A DNA stretch of 64,000 nucleotides from Holacanthus passer (GCA_025331565.1 JAFREQ010000130.1:1369001-1433000), one strand, 5' to 3'; positions 36,793-47,472 are shown, counted from the stretch's first letter. Notes: generated from the sequence alone by a model not told the origin. Translations and numbers: made by a program.

Positions 36793-39591
36793 CTGGTGGA
36801 AAGAGAAAAGAGTGGAAAGGTTATAGACCTCTTCTGGAAGTGCACAACAGATTTAGAGCAACACGTGGTTTAGAAAATGCAACAGGCGCTTTTTCATTCA
36901 GTTTAGTTAAAGTCCAACGTGGTATCTTCAATTTGCTTGTTCTGCCAACCAAGAGTCCAAAATTTGCTTTGCACGACGACAGAAAAGCAGCAGATCCTCA
37001 GTGAATATCTGGCATCTGCACCAGTTTAGGAGACATAATTTGTACATTTCAGACACGCGAGTCCTTCTCCAAGTAATGAAGAGCGCAGCCTCTTTCCACA
37101 CAGACAGAACAAAACTTGTGATAAACATCTGTGACATTTAAGTCAAGCTGTGTTGCAAGTTGGAGCGAGTCCAGGGAGGGAGAGCAGCGGAAGTTATTAT
37201 CCCGGCTATCTCCCAGGCGTGTCAGTCAACAAACAGGGGCTGCGGCAGTAGTGCACATAAACAGAGCCGACATTCTTTCGCTTTTTGGCCTAGAGTAGCC
37301 GGCTGGGAAATTGACTATTACGGTCTATTAAACCATTCTTCCGCTCGCCAGGGTTACTCCGACAATGGTGCCATTTGGGCGTGTAAACGTAGGAGTCATG
37401 AGGGCACCCTGTCAAGGCGAACAGGATGTCAACAGGGCCTGTAAATGGCTCCTTTTGTAATGTGGAGGGAGGAAGGAGGGGGGGCAATGCCATGTCCTAG
37501 ATTACTTTCAATGCCACTTCCTTCCTGTTGCGCTCGAATTACCGCCCTCCCCTTGTTCACTCTCCCCGTTCTCCTGTTTCAACGTCGCCCTTTGTGCTGC
37601 AATTACACAAGCCCCGGGACAAGAGATGGGCCAGGATGTCTTCCATTGAAGTCAAATCCTTTGTGCACAGTGCATTTTAGCCTGTGCACCATTAGAGGCA
37701 GACTTGTATTCCTCTGCCTCAACACAATGGCCTTAATCTGCCAGCTCTGTGTGTCCCCGCCTGATTGACTGATAAGATCACAGCCAGGGACACCTCATCT
37801 AATCTCAATTGCACAATAAGAACATAAGAACTTCCTGGCAGTGATAAGACATATCACATTAATAAGATTATTTCCCCGACTATCTGGTTCGGCCCCTTCA
37901 CTTTGTCTGCGTGCATTCAAAACAATCACATGAGGTCGTCAAGAGAAAAATGATAAGTTGAATAAAAGGTTGTTTTCTCAAATGTGAGGATTTGCTGCGT
38001 TTGAGTTCTGGTCAAACAAAACAGGCAATTTGAAGAGTTTTCAAGGACTCAAAAGCAATAACTTGCAGTTTAATCAGTAATGAAAATATGTGCAGCTCTA
38101 AAAGTGAATGTAAAGAACCCAGAGTCTCACTCACCAATGAAGCTGATGGCCTCTGGGAAGAACTGAGACAGATTCTGGCTCCAGTGATCCGAGATGGGGA
38201 TCTGCTTGTACTTAAACTCCCCCGCGTTCTCGAAGAGGTTGGGCAGGTTGGGGGTCACGTTGAGGATGTACTTGATGCCGTACTCCTCCAGCACGTCCAG
38301 GTTGGTGGAGTCCTTGGCGCAGCCCAGGTACAGGTGCGGCAGGATCTCCACCGGGAAGGAGGGCTGCGGGTTGGACAGGGGGCTCCCGTCCGAGTCCGTG
38401 GCGCTGCTCGGGTCCCGGTCGATGTCCGACTCGATGTCCGACGAGTCGGAGCTGATGCGCAGGCCCCCGAGGCCCAGCACCTGGGCGGTGGGCGAACTGC
38501 TGTTGGAGGAGCCGTCCAGGTTGGTCTCACACAGAGCTGGATACTCGGCCTGGAATTTACTGAAGCCTCCTGAAAGATGGGAAGATAATCCAATGAATAT
38601 TCACCTTCACTTTTCAAAATACTGAACATGAAGTTGCAGGTTTGCGTGAGATAAGAAAATACTGCAGCAGTGCTTCACAAGAACAGACATTAGAAAAGAA
38701 AAGCCCTCATTTCTTGTCTACATTTGAGGCCTCAAAGTCAACAGAAATGAATCCAGTATCATTAACTTGTAACTCAGACTCTGATGTGCACTTTGCACTA
38801 ATCTTGCACTCTTGCCTCTAACCTCCCAGTATTTTCCTAAAAAGCACTTTGTAAATTGCACATTATATGTTTTTTTCTTGTGATATTTGTTGTGTCCCTT
38901 TCTTATTATATCTGCTGTAACACAACACCAATCATTCAGCTGCATATTATTTTTCTTTCCTGCAAAACATCTGCACAAACATCCAGCTTGCTCTGTGTGC
39001 AGCTTCTCACCATCACGCATCTCTTAGCAAAAATAAATCTCCCCATTCAGGACATTTACTATGTTTGAGCTGTGAGCTGATTATGAATCAGGCTCCTGGT
39101 CGAAGCCCAGCTGGAGCGCCTCCTGGAGGTGGAGCCGGAGCTGGGCTGTGAATGAGCAGCAGCGGGCCCGTGAATGAATCTCACTCACCCTCCAGGTAAA
39201 AGGCCTTGTAGCCTTCGTCCTTCATCCTCCGGAGCAGCAGCCCGAGCACGGAGCCTCCGTCCACGTTCTCGTTCCACTCGCGGCTGTACTCGTCGTACAG
39301 GACGATGGTGTCCGTCTTGCAGCGGCGCACGAAGCGCTCGCGGTCCTCGCCGTCGGAGAGGAGCGCGCGCACGGGCAGGTTGCCCTTCTTGAGCCGCCGC
39401 AGCATGAGGCTCGGTATGGCCACGTTGATGGCCGTGTCGACGTGCGACGACTCGTACAGCTCCTGGGCCCGGCAGTCCATGACCAGCAGGCCGTCCCTGC
39501 GCGTCTCCAGCTGCTCCCGGAGCCAGCACACCGTCTTACTCACCGCCATCACCGAGTCGAGCTGCACGACGGGCTTGAGCTTGTCGAGCAT
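36479..39591 (-). CDS. dusp6: Dual specificity phosphatase 6 (MAP kinase phosphatase 3), three coding exons
   Basis: The protein removes phosphate from the Thr and Tyr of activated ERK1/2 in the cytoplasm and acts as a negative-feedback regulator of FGF/RAS/ERK signalling (family knowledge). Coding exons are 39591-39189, 38569-38135 and 36792-36479. Together they are 1152 nt, giving 383 residues plus TGA, against 381 in human DUSP6 as I remember it. Visible parts in order: an N-terminal rhodanese-like (CH2) ERK-docking domain to about residue 148 with the basic motif LRRLKKGNLPVR (64-75); an acidic Ser-rich linker; and a phosphatase domain from about residue 206 with SDHW (Asp262) and HCLAGISRS (Cys293, Arg299). 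Asp262 and Cys293 have the same numbers as in human. The linker, LPNLFENAGEFKYKQ and the C-terminal end fit DUSP6 better than DUSP7 or DUSP9. No frameshift or missing catalytic residue is seen. There is no other recognisable gene within about 24 kb on its 5' side or 35 kb on its 3' side. Confidence 0.98.
36793..38134 (-). other. dusp6: dusp6 intron 2 (1342 bp)
   Basis: The GT-AG intron interrupts the phosphatase domain between Ile279 and Asp280, in the same codon phase as intron 1. Its middle, about 37160-37960, is compositionally complex and GC-balanced, without simple repeats, unlike most of the window. That is why I list it separately as a possible intronic enhancer. The remainder, near exons 2 and 3, is AT-rich and featureless to my eye. 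Confidence 0.93.
37160..37960. promoter_or_regulatory. Candidate intronic regulatory element of dusp6
   Basis: This stretch of intron 2 lacks low-complexity sequence and open frames of note and has the dense mixed-motif look of vertebrate conserved non-coding DNA. It contains AACTTCCTGG (TTCC, an ETS-type core on the other strand), GATAAGA (GATA-type) and CTTTGTC (HMG-box-like). ETS factors are the known effectors of ERK-driven dusp6 transcription, so an intronic response element is plausible. This is inference from sequence texture and motifs only; conservation was not tested. Confidence 0.3.
38135..38569 (-). CDS. dusp6: dusp6 coding exon 2: linker and first half of phosphatase domain
   Basis: This exon encodes residues 135-279 plus the first base of Asp280. 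The acceptor reads CTTTCAG|GAGGCTTC and restores YLE-GGFSKF across the junction. The exon finishes the docking domain (GGFSKFQAEYPALCET), then a Ser/Asp-rich linker with two Ser-Pro sites, Ser160-Pro161 and Ser197-Pro198. These align with human Ser159 and Ser197, which I recall as ERK phosphorylation sites controlling DUSP6 stability. The phosphatase domain starts around PSFPVEILPHLYLGCAKD (204-221), and the general acid Asp262 lies in ISDHWSQN. The donor is ATTG|GTGAGTGA. The linker is one Ser shorter than in human, which restores equal numbering at Asp262. Confidence 0.97.
38570..39188 (-). other. dusp6: dusp6 intron 1 (619 bp)
   Basis: The GT-AG intron splits the docking domain after the first base of Gly135. 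The half near exon 2 contains a copy of a dispersed repeat (about 38610-38750) whose partner lies at 42.06-42.22 kb, upstream of the gene. The rest is AT-rich, with a short GC-rich stretch near exon 1. No open frame fits a coding exon. Confidence 0.93.
38610..38750 (+). repeat. Dispersed repeat, copy 1 (inside dusp6 intron 1)
   Basis: It aligns over about 120 bp with 42067-42190. Shared blocks include TTTCAAAATA.TGAACAT, AAGAACAG.CATTA, AAAAG and TCATTTCTT.TCTACA, in the same order and orientation. The matching part of copy 2 has an extra insertion. The family is not identified. Confidence 0.6.
39189..39591 (-). CDS. dusp6: dusp6 coding exon 1: ERK-docking rhodanese-like domain
   Basis: This exon encodes residues 1-134 plus the first base of Gly135. 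It begins MLDKLKPVV and holds most of the rhodanese-like domain, including LLVMDCRAQELYESSH (35-50) and the kinase interaction motif with Arg65/Arg66. The codon just before the ATG is an in-frame TAA, so the frame cannot extend further upstream. The Met1 context is weak (T at -3, C at +4), while Met15 at 39549-39547 has G at -3 and G at +4. The donor reads GAGG|GTGAGTGA, a near-perfect consensus. The sequence is GC-rich with many CpGs, unlike the flanking DNA, so several long open frames on the opposite strand here are shadows. Confidence 0.97.
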
Positions 39592-39690
39592 TTATAGGCA
39601 GGAGGTCGGTTGGTTCTGAGAAGCGACGAGTCCGAGTGTCCCTGCGGAGTCCTGGGTCTCCTTCACTCACTCATTCATGCGTCCGTGCGG
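39592..39690 (-). other. dusp6: dusp6 5' leader (5' UTR)
   Basis: The leader lies between the expected start site about 25-30 bp below the TATA box and the ATG. It ends CCTATAA immediately before ATG, placing an in-frame TAA directly against the start codon. The upper limit is inferred from the TATA box. Confidence 0.5.
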
Positions 39691-39713
39691 AGCTTTTTTA
39701 TCAATGGGCCTCC

Positions 39714-39720
39714 TTATATA
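39714..39720 (-). promoter_or_regulatory. dusp6: dusp6 TATA box
   Basis: TATATAA on the minus strand lies 123 bp upstream of the start codon, so transcription would begin near 39690. It is the only good TATA element in the CpG-rich stretch upstream of exon 1. The implied 5' leader of about 100 nt is shorter than the one I recall for mammalian DUSP6, so upstream starts are also possible. Confidence 0.7.
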
Positions 39721-40030
39721 AGCTCCAGTCGTCCTGTGCGGGGCGCTCACAGCTGTGTGTCCGGAGCCCGGTGCAGATATGTCCCCGCGTCTCTTCGCTC
39801 CGCAGCTCGATGCGCTCTCCGCGGTGCCGGGATGCTCAATGGCCACAAACGGGAGGCGCCTCATTGGATACATTATACCGCCCGGCCAATCAGAGAGCTC
39901 CCCGGCGGCGGTCGCCTCGGCAACGGGGGCCGGATGGAGCGGCCCCTCCCCCCTCCTCCCCTCGCTGTGTTGATGAATTGTTAATGAGTTTGTCATTCAC
40001 AAAAAACGGAGGAGAGGAATTTCCGCTCCG
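39721..40030 (-). promoter_or_regulatory. dusp6: dusp6 proximal promoter, CpG-rich
   Basis: This GC- and CpG-rich stretch joins exon 1 and falls off into AT-rich DNA by about 40130. It holds two CCAAT boxes, one on each strand (39863-39867 as ATTGG, 39896-39900 as CCAAT). An ETS-type core within GCGGAAAT lies on the minus strand at about 40018-40025. CCAAT plus ETS input would fit a rapidly ERK-induced gene. Motif calls are by eye. Confidence 0.55.
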
Positions 40031-42059
40031 GATCAAGTGAGTGCAAACAAACAAGAGGAGCTGCAGGGAGAAGGAAGGAAGGGAGGGAGGGAGGGAGGAG
40101 GGGAGGAGAGAGGCCTCCACTCACACTGAGAGAGAGAGAGAATAAGAGTTTATAACAGGCCTGTAATAAAGTGCTTTATATTATTGAGGTTGTCAGAAAG
40201 AAAAGTTGAGACTCTTTTTGGTAAAACTTTATTCAAAATTATAACAACAGATTAAAAAAAAAATTGAAGTTTAATTTTGCCACTTTTTTTTTCTTTACAT
40301 ACATTAGATAGATAATTAATATAAAAATATATTGGAGAATGACTCTGAAAAGAAAACACACAACCGCACAAAAACAACTGTAATAACCAACAATAAACAA
40401 TCAATTAATAATATATGCACACAATATGTAAAGATATACAAAATAAGATAAATGAGCGAATGAAAAATGACACACGACAAAAAGGCACAGCATACCATGG
40501 TTATTGCACATTATAATAGATAGATAGATGGATTTAAAAGATATAAACATATTTTTGGATCAACACTCAATTTTGACTGAATAAAAACAAGCATCATGCT
40601 GAACCGTATTTGTGTTTTTCTGCCGGTGAAATGCATCATAAAGGAGGCTGATATTTTTTAAAGACATTTCAAGGTTGACCCCCTGCTGACGGAGAAACTC
40701 TCACCTCTGTCGTCCCCATCCTGAAAGGTCAGAGGTCGACCGAACAGCAACCGGTGCCGGATCAGTTTGCTCAGAGACGACTTCAGCTTCAACCAGAATC
40801 TTTTGGCTGAAAATGTTTCTAAACATCTTCTTTTAACTTCACCTTTCTGTAGCTGCGTTTTTTGCCTTCTTGTCATAGCAACAACCACATTTTTTAAGCT
40901 CGTTTTGAAACCATGTGACCAAAATCTCAAGAAATAAATATATAATGAATTTGAAAAATAATGAATTGACCATTCTCTATATTGTGGTAAAACAAGTGTC
41001 ATGAGTTTTATTCCATGTCCCTGATGACTTTTTTGTTTGTTTCACCTCTCGAATGTTAAAGCATCTGAAATGAACGCAGTTGAATAACAGTGCTGTGACA
41101 TTGTGAGCACACGGCAGCACCGGAGCTATTTCTGTCTGAGCAGCCTTCACTGGACTGAAGAGGGTCGCTTGTGTGGGTGGTGGTATATCAATGTGTCACC
41201 CTCTCTTTCTCTCTCTCTCTCATCCTAACTCGACGAACCAGAATCACTGTGATGTTCCTGTAATGCTGCTGTGCTGTTGTTGGTTTTATTCCAACATCAG
41301 CCTCGTTTAGTGCGACGTGTTATTGTCTTAACGTTCCTATAATATCCCGCAGTTCTTTAGTGTGTTGTTCTCTCGGCTTCGGGGTCATTTCACATTAAAC
41401 CGGATCTCCACGTCCTTCACGCCTCTTCAAGCTTCGGACTCAGACTCATCAGGGGCTCTGATCGCTTCCCATCGGCCCCTTAATGGCCTCCACACCCAGA
41501 CTTAATGCATTTGCACAGTAAACAAAAGGAGCATTTCCACCGGTTGTGTTTTTTTTTTTTTTTTTTATGGCCATCAGTCGAATGTAAACAAGCACAAAGG
41601 CTTTTAATTGATGACCTGTTGATTTAACATCTCTTGTCCAGACTCAGGATGTCTAATTAGCTTCAGACTGTAGAAACACTTTCATCAGATACGAGCAGAT
41701 GATCATCGTGACGGAGTTAGAGCAGATTACAGATCATGTAAAAGACTGAAATAACAAATTCATACAAACATATTTTAATGAATGTCTGCCTTAATCTGAC
41801 ATTTACATTAACTATAGCTACCTGGAAATGAGCTTTTATTAAACCCTGAAATATGGAAGAAAAGTAGAAAAGGGCACAAAATAAAAATACCTACAAGTGA
41901 CTCGTGTGTAATTTAGTTCAGCGCTTGAAAGGTACGTGTGAATATACTGATTTTCTACTCTGTTCCCGTAAAAACTGAAGTGCACATACAGTTTATATTA
42001 CTGCAAGTGTCGCACAGGAAAAACACAACACACATTGCAATAAATATGCTGTATAAATG

Positions 42060-42220
42060 TTTCGTATTTCAAAATATTGAACATATAGTTGTGGATTTTT
42101 GTTAAGACGGTCTGCACCAATACCTCCTTAAGAACAGGCATTACAAAAGGGAACCCATTAAAAATCCTTTTCATTTCTTATCTACAACAACATTTTAGGT
42201 ATCAACTTTCTGAAGGAGTC
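42060..42220 (+). repeat. Dispersed repeat, copy 2 (upstream of dusp6)
   Basis: This is the partner of the intron 1 copy. It keeps CGGTCTGCACCAATACC and CCTTTTCATTTCTTATC, and runs on into TATCAACTTTCTGAAGGAG, which the intron copy preserves only weakly. It has no coding capacity. Confidence 0.6.
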
Positions 42221-43116
42221 ATGTGTGGTTTGCATTGCAGAGTAGCTCATAGACCAAATCTTCCTGTAAACAATATTCCATACACCGAACGTGGATTTCC
42301 TTTAAAACCTCTCGTGACCGTTTCCGTCCAAATATAGACGCGTTTTGACAGCGGCCTTCGCCTCCTGTCTGTCTCACGCCTCGGACACCAGCAGCCCTGT
42401 GAGGAGATAGCGTCAGTGTTCAGGAGCACTTTATCAGTCAACATCCTCTGAAACACGGTTCATCGTTACACACTTTCACTGCAGAGATACAGAGAGTGGA
42501 GACCAGCTATGGGATGGTTGATGGGATATTTACACTCCACATCAGTGTTGGATGACGGGTCTAGACTAATGTAACTAAGAAGTTATGTCCAACTTGTTTT
42601 TTTCTGTGGCGATTTAAACAATATCTCCTTTGAGTCAAATCTTCGTTGACAGAATAACTGCAGCTGTGTGGTAAACAAAGCACAAAGTGAAAGAGTCTGA
42701 AAATGCAGGAAGTGTATTATAGGTCAGTCATCCAGACGACGAGCGGCCAAACAGATGTTCAGTGTCTTTTAAGACTTCAGCAGACGTGAGGACAAAAACA
42801 TGTTTGTTTCTGTCGCACTTCCAGTTTGATTATTTCCATCTTCACAAACTGAAAATGAAGCTGATATTGTTGTTTCTAACTGATGTGCAGCATCTTAAAA
42901 CTTTATTATTTTATTCATATTTTATTTCCTTTATGGATCCATTTTCAAGCCATAAAGTCCATAAACAGAATAAAAGTAAAAATGTGTATAAAATTCTATT
43001 GAATTTGAAGGAACTCCCCTCATACATACACAGAAACATCAGGTTGTTTCACTTTCCACTAAATACAAACATAGCTGCATTTCTTTCTGTCTCATCTCAT
43101 CACTTATCACCTGCAC

Positions 43117-43138
43117 GTGTGTGTGTGTGTGTGTGTGT
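43117..43138 (+). repeat. (GT)n microsatellite
   Basis: Eleven GT units, followed by a shorter GT tract after TTATCT. Confidence 0.9.
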
Positions 43139-45385
43139 TATCTGTGTGTGTGTTGCATCCCTGCCAGTGTCTCTGTGGCGTGTTAGCATATGAAGTGTGC
43201 AGTGGCCCCCGGCGTTAACGTCGTCCCCTTGGCCCCTGCGGGACGCCCCCCCTCCCCTCCACCCCAGCGTGACAGAAGTCCCTCTGAATGGAGCCAAGCT
43301 GTTTCTATTCACCTTCAAATGAATTCTGCTCTCTTTCACCAGCAAACACCGCCCTCCCTCACCACCTCCTCCTCCCTGCTGCTCGCCCCATTCTTCTGCT
43401 TCTGCCTCTTTTTTCTGCCCTTGGCCTCCTCTTTCTCTTCCTCTCTCGCCCTTTCTGTTTCATTTTCGCCTCGCTCTTTGTCCCTGTCGTGAAATCTGTG
43501 ATCAGTCTCTGTATATTAAATATGTCAGAAAACACTGTTTTGTGACTGAATGTGTGCAGCTGCTGCGTGTTATGAGGATTCCTTACTGATGTCCAGGTTT
43601 TTCCAGCCTTAAGAGTGAGTTCAAAAAGCAAACTGTTGATGGGAAAATTGCAGGGTTGGTGAGGACAGAAGACCAAATGGAAAAAAAGATGCATCTCCAA
43701 ATTTACCTGGTCAGGTGTGGAGAACAGCCTCAGCACCATAAAGGGCCATTTGTCACTTGTCCTTAACTTAAGAAATCCACGTAAGACATCGACAATATTA
43801 GAAAACATGCTTTCCATCAACACAAACACTTTCAGATCTTTAAGCCTGCGACTAATGATTAGGTCAAAAGTTGTACATGCACAAATTTAGTCCATTGGTG
43901 AAATAGTTGTTCACACTGGTGCAGTCGTACATGGGTGGAGAAACAGGCCAATGGAAACTCCATAACTGATGTGCAACACAAGTGATCACAGGGAGGTCAG
44001 AGGTCACGTGTCTGCTGTGTGGAAGTGTGTCAGCCGTGTTTGTGAGGCTTTCAGCATTGTGGGGAAAAAGGTGACGAACGAGTGTGATAGAAAGTTAAAA
44101 CTTCATCCATCTAACAACTTTATTGGGCCGTTGTCAAAACTTGGGGTGTGATGTCACCCGTCACCATGATGTGTAATTTTTAAAAGCTTTTCACGCATCA
44201 GTCTCACTAAGTCATTTGTTCATTTCTCTGGTCCGATCATGTGTTGACATGTTTACTGTTGCCTTGTTCGGTTTCTGTCTTTGTATTCTGCTCCTGGAAA
44301 ACCCCTGACTTTCTTCCTCTCTTTGTTCCTGCATTCATTTCCTAAAGGCCGACAGACGTAATCATGTCCAGTTTGTTGTTGTTTTTCTTTCTGATACCTG
44401 AATATGTGACAGGTGTGTCAGAGGTAAAACAAAAAGGAAAGTGTTGCTCTTCTCCTGTGAGGCCTCTCAAAAGTTTCACCTTTTCATTTCCATCCTGTCT
44501 CACCCTCGTCTCCAGACATTTACATTTCAATCAGGTCACATTTCCATATTGACTGACTTAATGATTGACTGAATGACTGAAGATGAGTGAGGAGAATGAG
44601 CTTCAATTACCAGATGACCAAAAGCAGGGAGTTTAAAGGTCACAGACGCTTCTCCATTAGTTCTGGTTAATACCTGCTGGTTCATAATCTGTAACTGCAC
44701 GAAAAACAGTGAAGTTTCAGATCTCATGTGCTCTGTCTGCTTTTCTTTAAACTACACTCAAACACGTCCGAGACCCAAATTTCAGACCCAGATGGAAACA
44801 CCTGTTCCCTAAAGGTGAAAGGTCAAATCAGACAGAGGATCACAAAGCAACGAGCTGCAGCAGTTTCATACACTTAACCTCCATCTTTTCCCATCTCACC
44901 CCTGCAACCCCACCCTCTCCTCTCATTCAGCGGCTAATCTCGTCCTCCTCCGCGTTTCTTTGCCACCGGCTGCTCGTCTCAGACGGGGAAATCCTTTGTC
45001 CTCAAACAAAGACTCACCACATGCACTAATCAGGTCTGGAGCTAGACCTGTCTGTGCGTTTTTGTTTATGTGTGTGTCTGTGATAATGTGCACATATGAC
45101 ACATATTCAGGAAGCGAGTATGACTTATCATGGAATTTACTGTGTGAGAACGACAGCGAGGCAGACGATGAGAGAACGTCTGCACACATCAGCGCGTTGC
45201 AAAATCCTAAAGTTAGCACATGATGCGCAGGAAGTCTGTTTGTGTTTGTGCTTGAAAGAGGAACGAGGTATTTAGTTGGATCAGCGATAGATACAGTGAC
45301 TAAACACACACAAAGAAAAGCAAAAACAAATCCTAAACTTTGCTGGTCAGATTCACGAAACATTATTCCAAGTATCTCAGTTCTT

Positions 45386-45658
45386 TTAGTCTCCGTTTAC
45401 ACCTGGTGTGTGATCTGTATGAAAAAGGCATATCATTATCAGCATACAGTATATGTCAGCCAGCAAATGTCTGTTTTAGTTTCTCCACCAGAGAGTTTCA
45501 CCCAGTACATACTTGTGTAGAGGTCAGTCATTAAGTGTTTATAGTGAAAAAGGTGGCTGGTATATTGTTGGTGAATCTTTTGGTTGGTGAAACTGGTGAG
45601 TCTCAGTCAGATTCCAGATACAGATCTCGTGTTAATATCCGGTGTAAACGAGGTCTAA
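45386..45658. mobile_element. MITE-like element with imperfect terminal inverted repeats
   Basis: The left end reads TTAGTCTCCGTTTACACC and the right end, reverse complemented, reads TTAGACCTCGTTTACACC. Both are followed further in by GATCTGTAT. The arms enclose about 200 bp with no coding capacity. The size and paired ends fit a non-autonomous DNA transposon. The superfamily cannot be told; the outer TTA/TAA could be part of a target duplication. Confidence 0.6.
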
Positions 45659-46993
45659 ATGTGCCACAATCAACATCGTGGCAAGATGACAGGATGTTGC
45701 ATCGAGCTCTTTCACCACTGTTACACCAAAATTAATGCACACGCAGGTTTTTTAAATGCAAGCAAACACGCTTTGCTAGCGGACAAGTCTTTTTTTTCTG
45801 GTGTGTCACATTGAACCTCTCAAAACAGCGATCAGTAGAAAACTGCACGTCCACCTGGGTGTCGTGTTTCCATCACTGCCAATCAGAGCCGATAAATACT
45901 CAGTCAATGACTACTCAGTCATTTGACCCGGAAATGAATGTGGTTTGTTCTCACTGCTGATCGCTCTCGAGACCAGCGTTTGACACAACGCAATGCAAAA
46001 GTGACGCAAAGTGCAACACAAAGGCAAGACGATGCAAAGAAAACCAACGTGAAGTCAAAAAGCAGAACGGCCGAGCAGCACGAAGACGAGGAGACGTTGG
46101 TGATGAAGATTCCTTCCAAGGCTCTGATCTGCAGCAGAGTTTGAGATCAGCAGAGACTAAACAGGAGGAGCTGCCAGATAACAACCACATGCTTCCTTCT
46201 CTTATCACACTGATTCTATCTGCACAGGGGCAAGAACGCTCAGCAGAGCAACACCCACACAAACACACACACACTCACAGGTGAACAGCACGCGATGCCT
46301 TGGACAGCTCATTCTGTACATGCTGTTCTCTGGAGACATTGTCCTCTGGCTCTCAGCTGCAGTGACGAAGGCTGCGGGTTTTTCAAGGCGGCTGATTTTT
46401 TTTTTTTTTTTACACTGATGCACAATATCTTTATTCCAAAATATAAGTATCATTTGTGAAATGGAGTTCCTCAGGTCAAACTGCAGGTAAATGTCCTAAA
46501 GAGGTTCCTGTAAAAACAATCCTGCAGTGAAATAAATGTGTAACGTCACTAATGCTGCCACAGTTGAAGGAGTCGCGGCAGGTGTATGACAGGGTTTGTG
46601 CTATAGATGTCAGATGACGCCACGCTATGTGACACAGTTGGCGTCTATTGATCCCTGAGGGACGGAGTTACAGGAACAACAGCGATACAACCAAGGTCAT
46701 GACAGGTCACGATTCATTCATACAAACTCGATCCTCCCAAACTGGTCGCAACAGCTCATAGAACATTTCAGTGGGGAAGAGAGAAAGAAGCACATTTGTG
46801 GACCTTCAGTGTGAATGACAGATGTTAAAGAAAGCTTGTATCTCCATCAGATTCACATTCTTCAGACCACACTGAGCTGTCGTCTCTGCTCTGTCAGCGG
46901 CCGTCTCCGCCGCCCGTCCACGAGCGATTCATGTGCTAATCAAAGGTCCATTTACACCTACATCACCTCAGGGATCAGCGAGCCCTCAGGGTG

Positions 46994-47014
46994 ACACACA
47001 CACACACACACACA
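46994..47014 (+). repeat. (AC)n microsatellite
   Basis: Short AC array of about 10 units, with smaller CA runs nearby at about 47080-47105. Confidence 0.9.
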
Positions 47015-47431
47015 TGCAGAGGCGCAGACAAGTCGGCGCACATGTTTCCTGTGTTGCGCAAACTTGTCTCGTTTTTACATACACACTCATCTACACACAC
47101 ACACACTTGTTTCCTGTGTTGTTGAAGTGTGTGTTTGTAAACTCGTGTGTGTGTGTCGTCTGATTTGTGCGACATGTTGACGTTATTTATATATTTCTAA
47201 TGATCGGGATTTTTAAGATTATGTCTGAAACAAAATAATAAATAATTATCATGACAGAGTGTTGATTATCGACTGTGTCGCAGGTTTACAAGTTTTTTCT
47301 TGTGCTGTTAATCCAAAACTGAGATTTTATACTTCTGCGTATTTTTGTAAACCACGTTGTCAGTGTTATCTGGAAACTGGAGAGCACACTTTGATTTCCA
47401 GGGAGGTTCCCTGCAGCTGTTTGGTGACAGC

Positions 47432-47433
<2 letters not shown>

Positions 47434-47472
<39 letters not shown>

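Larger units (their letters stand above)
40031..45385. other. Gene-free stretch upstream of dusp6
   Basis: No supported gene. It holds a GGGA-repeat purine tract at 40065-40112, a short GA run at 40127-40140 and AT-rich DNA with GATA units at about 40305 and 40515. It also has a T run at about 41549-41566, the second copy of the intron 1 repeat and one GT array. Minus-strand frames of 146-156 codons in 43.3-45.4 kb are low complexity and lack any domain. Confidence 0.55.

Noticed and set aside
38088..38625. Plus-strand frames of 161 and 143 codons
   Set aside because: They lie antisense to dusp6 exon 2 and arise from its GC-rich codons; no independent protein resemblance.
36479..39591. Assignment to dusp7 or dusp9 instead of dusp6
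   Set aside because: The linker, the LPNLFENAGEFKYKQ stretch and the C-terminal FERTLGLKSPCDN region fit DUSP6 better; DUSP7 has a longer N-terminus.
39174..40040. Several frames of 70-136 codons around the dusp6 promoter and exon 1, both strands
   Set aside because: Shadows of exon 1 or translations of CpG-rich promoter DNA with Arg/Pro/Ser-rich composition.
43359..43829. 156-codon minus-strand frame
   Set aside because: The C-terminal end is Lys/Arg/Glu low complexity from a pyrimidine-rich tract; the rest resembles nothing.
44923..45363. 146-codon minus-strand frame starting with a hydrophobic segment
   Set aside because: Signal-like start but no cysteine pattern, domain or exon structure.
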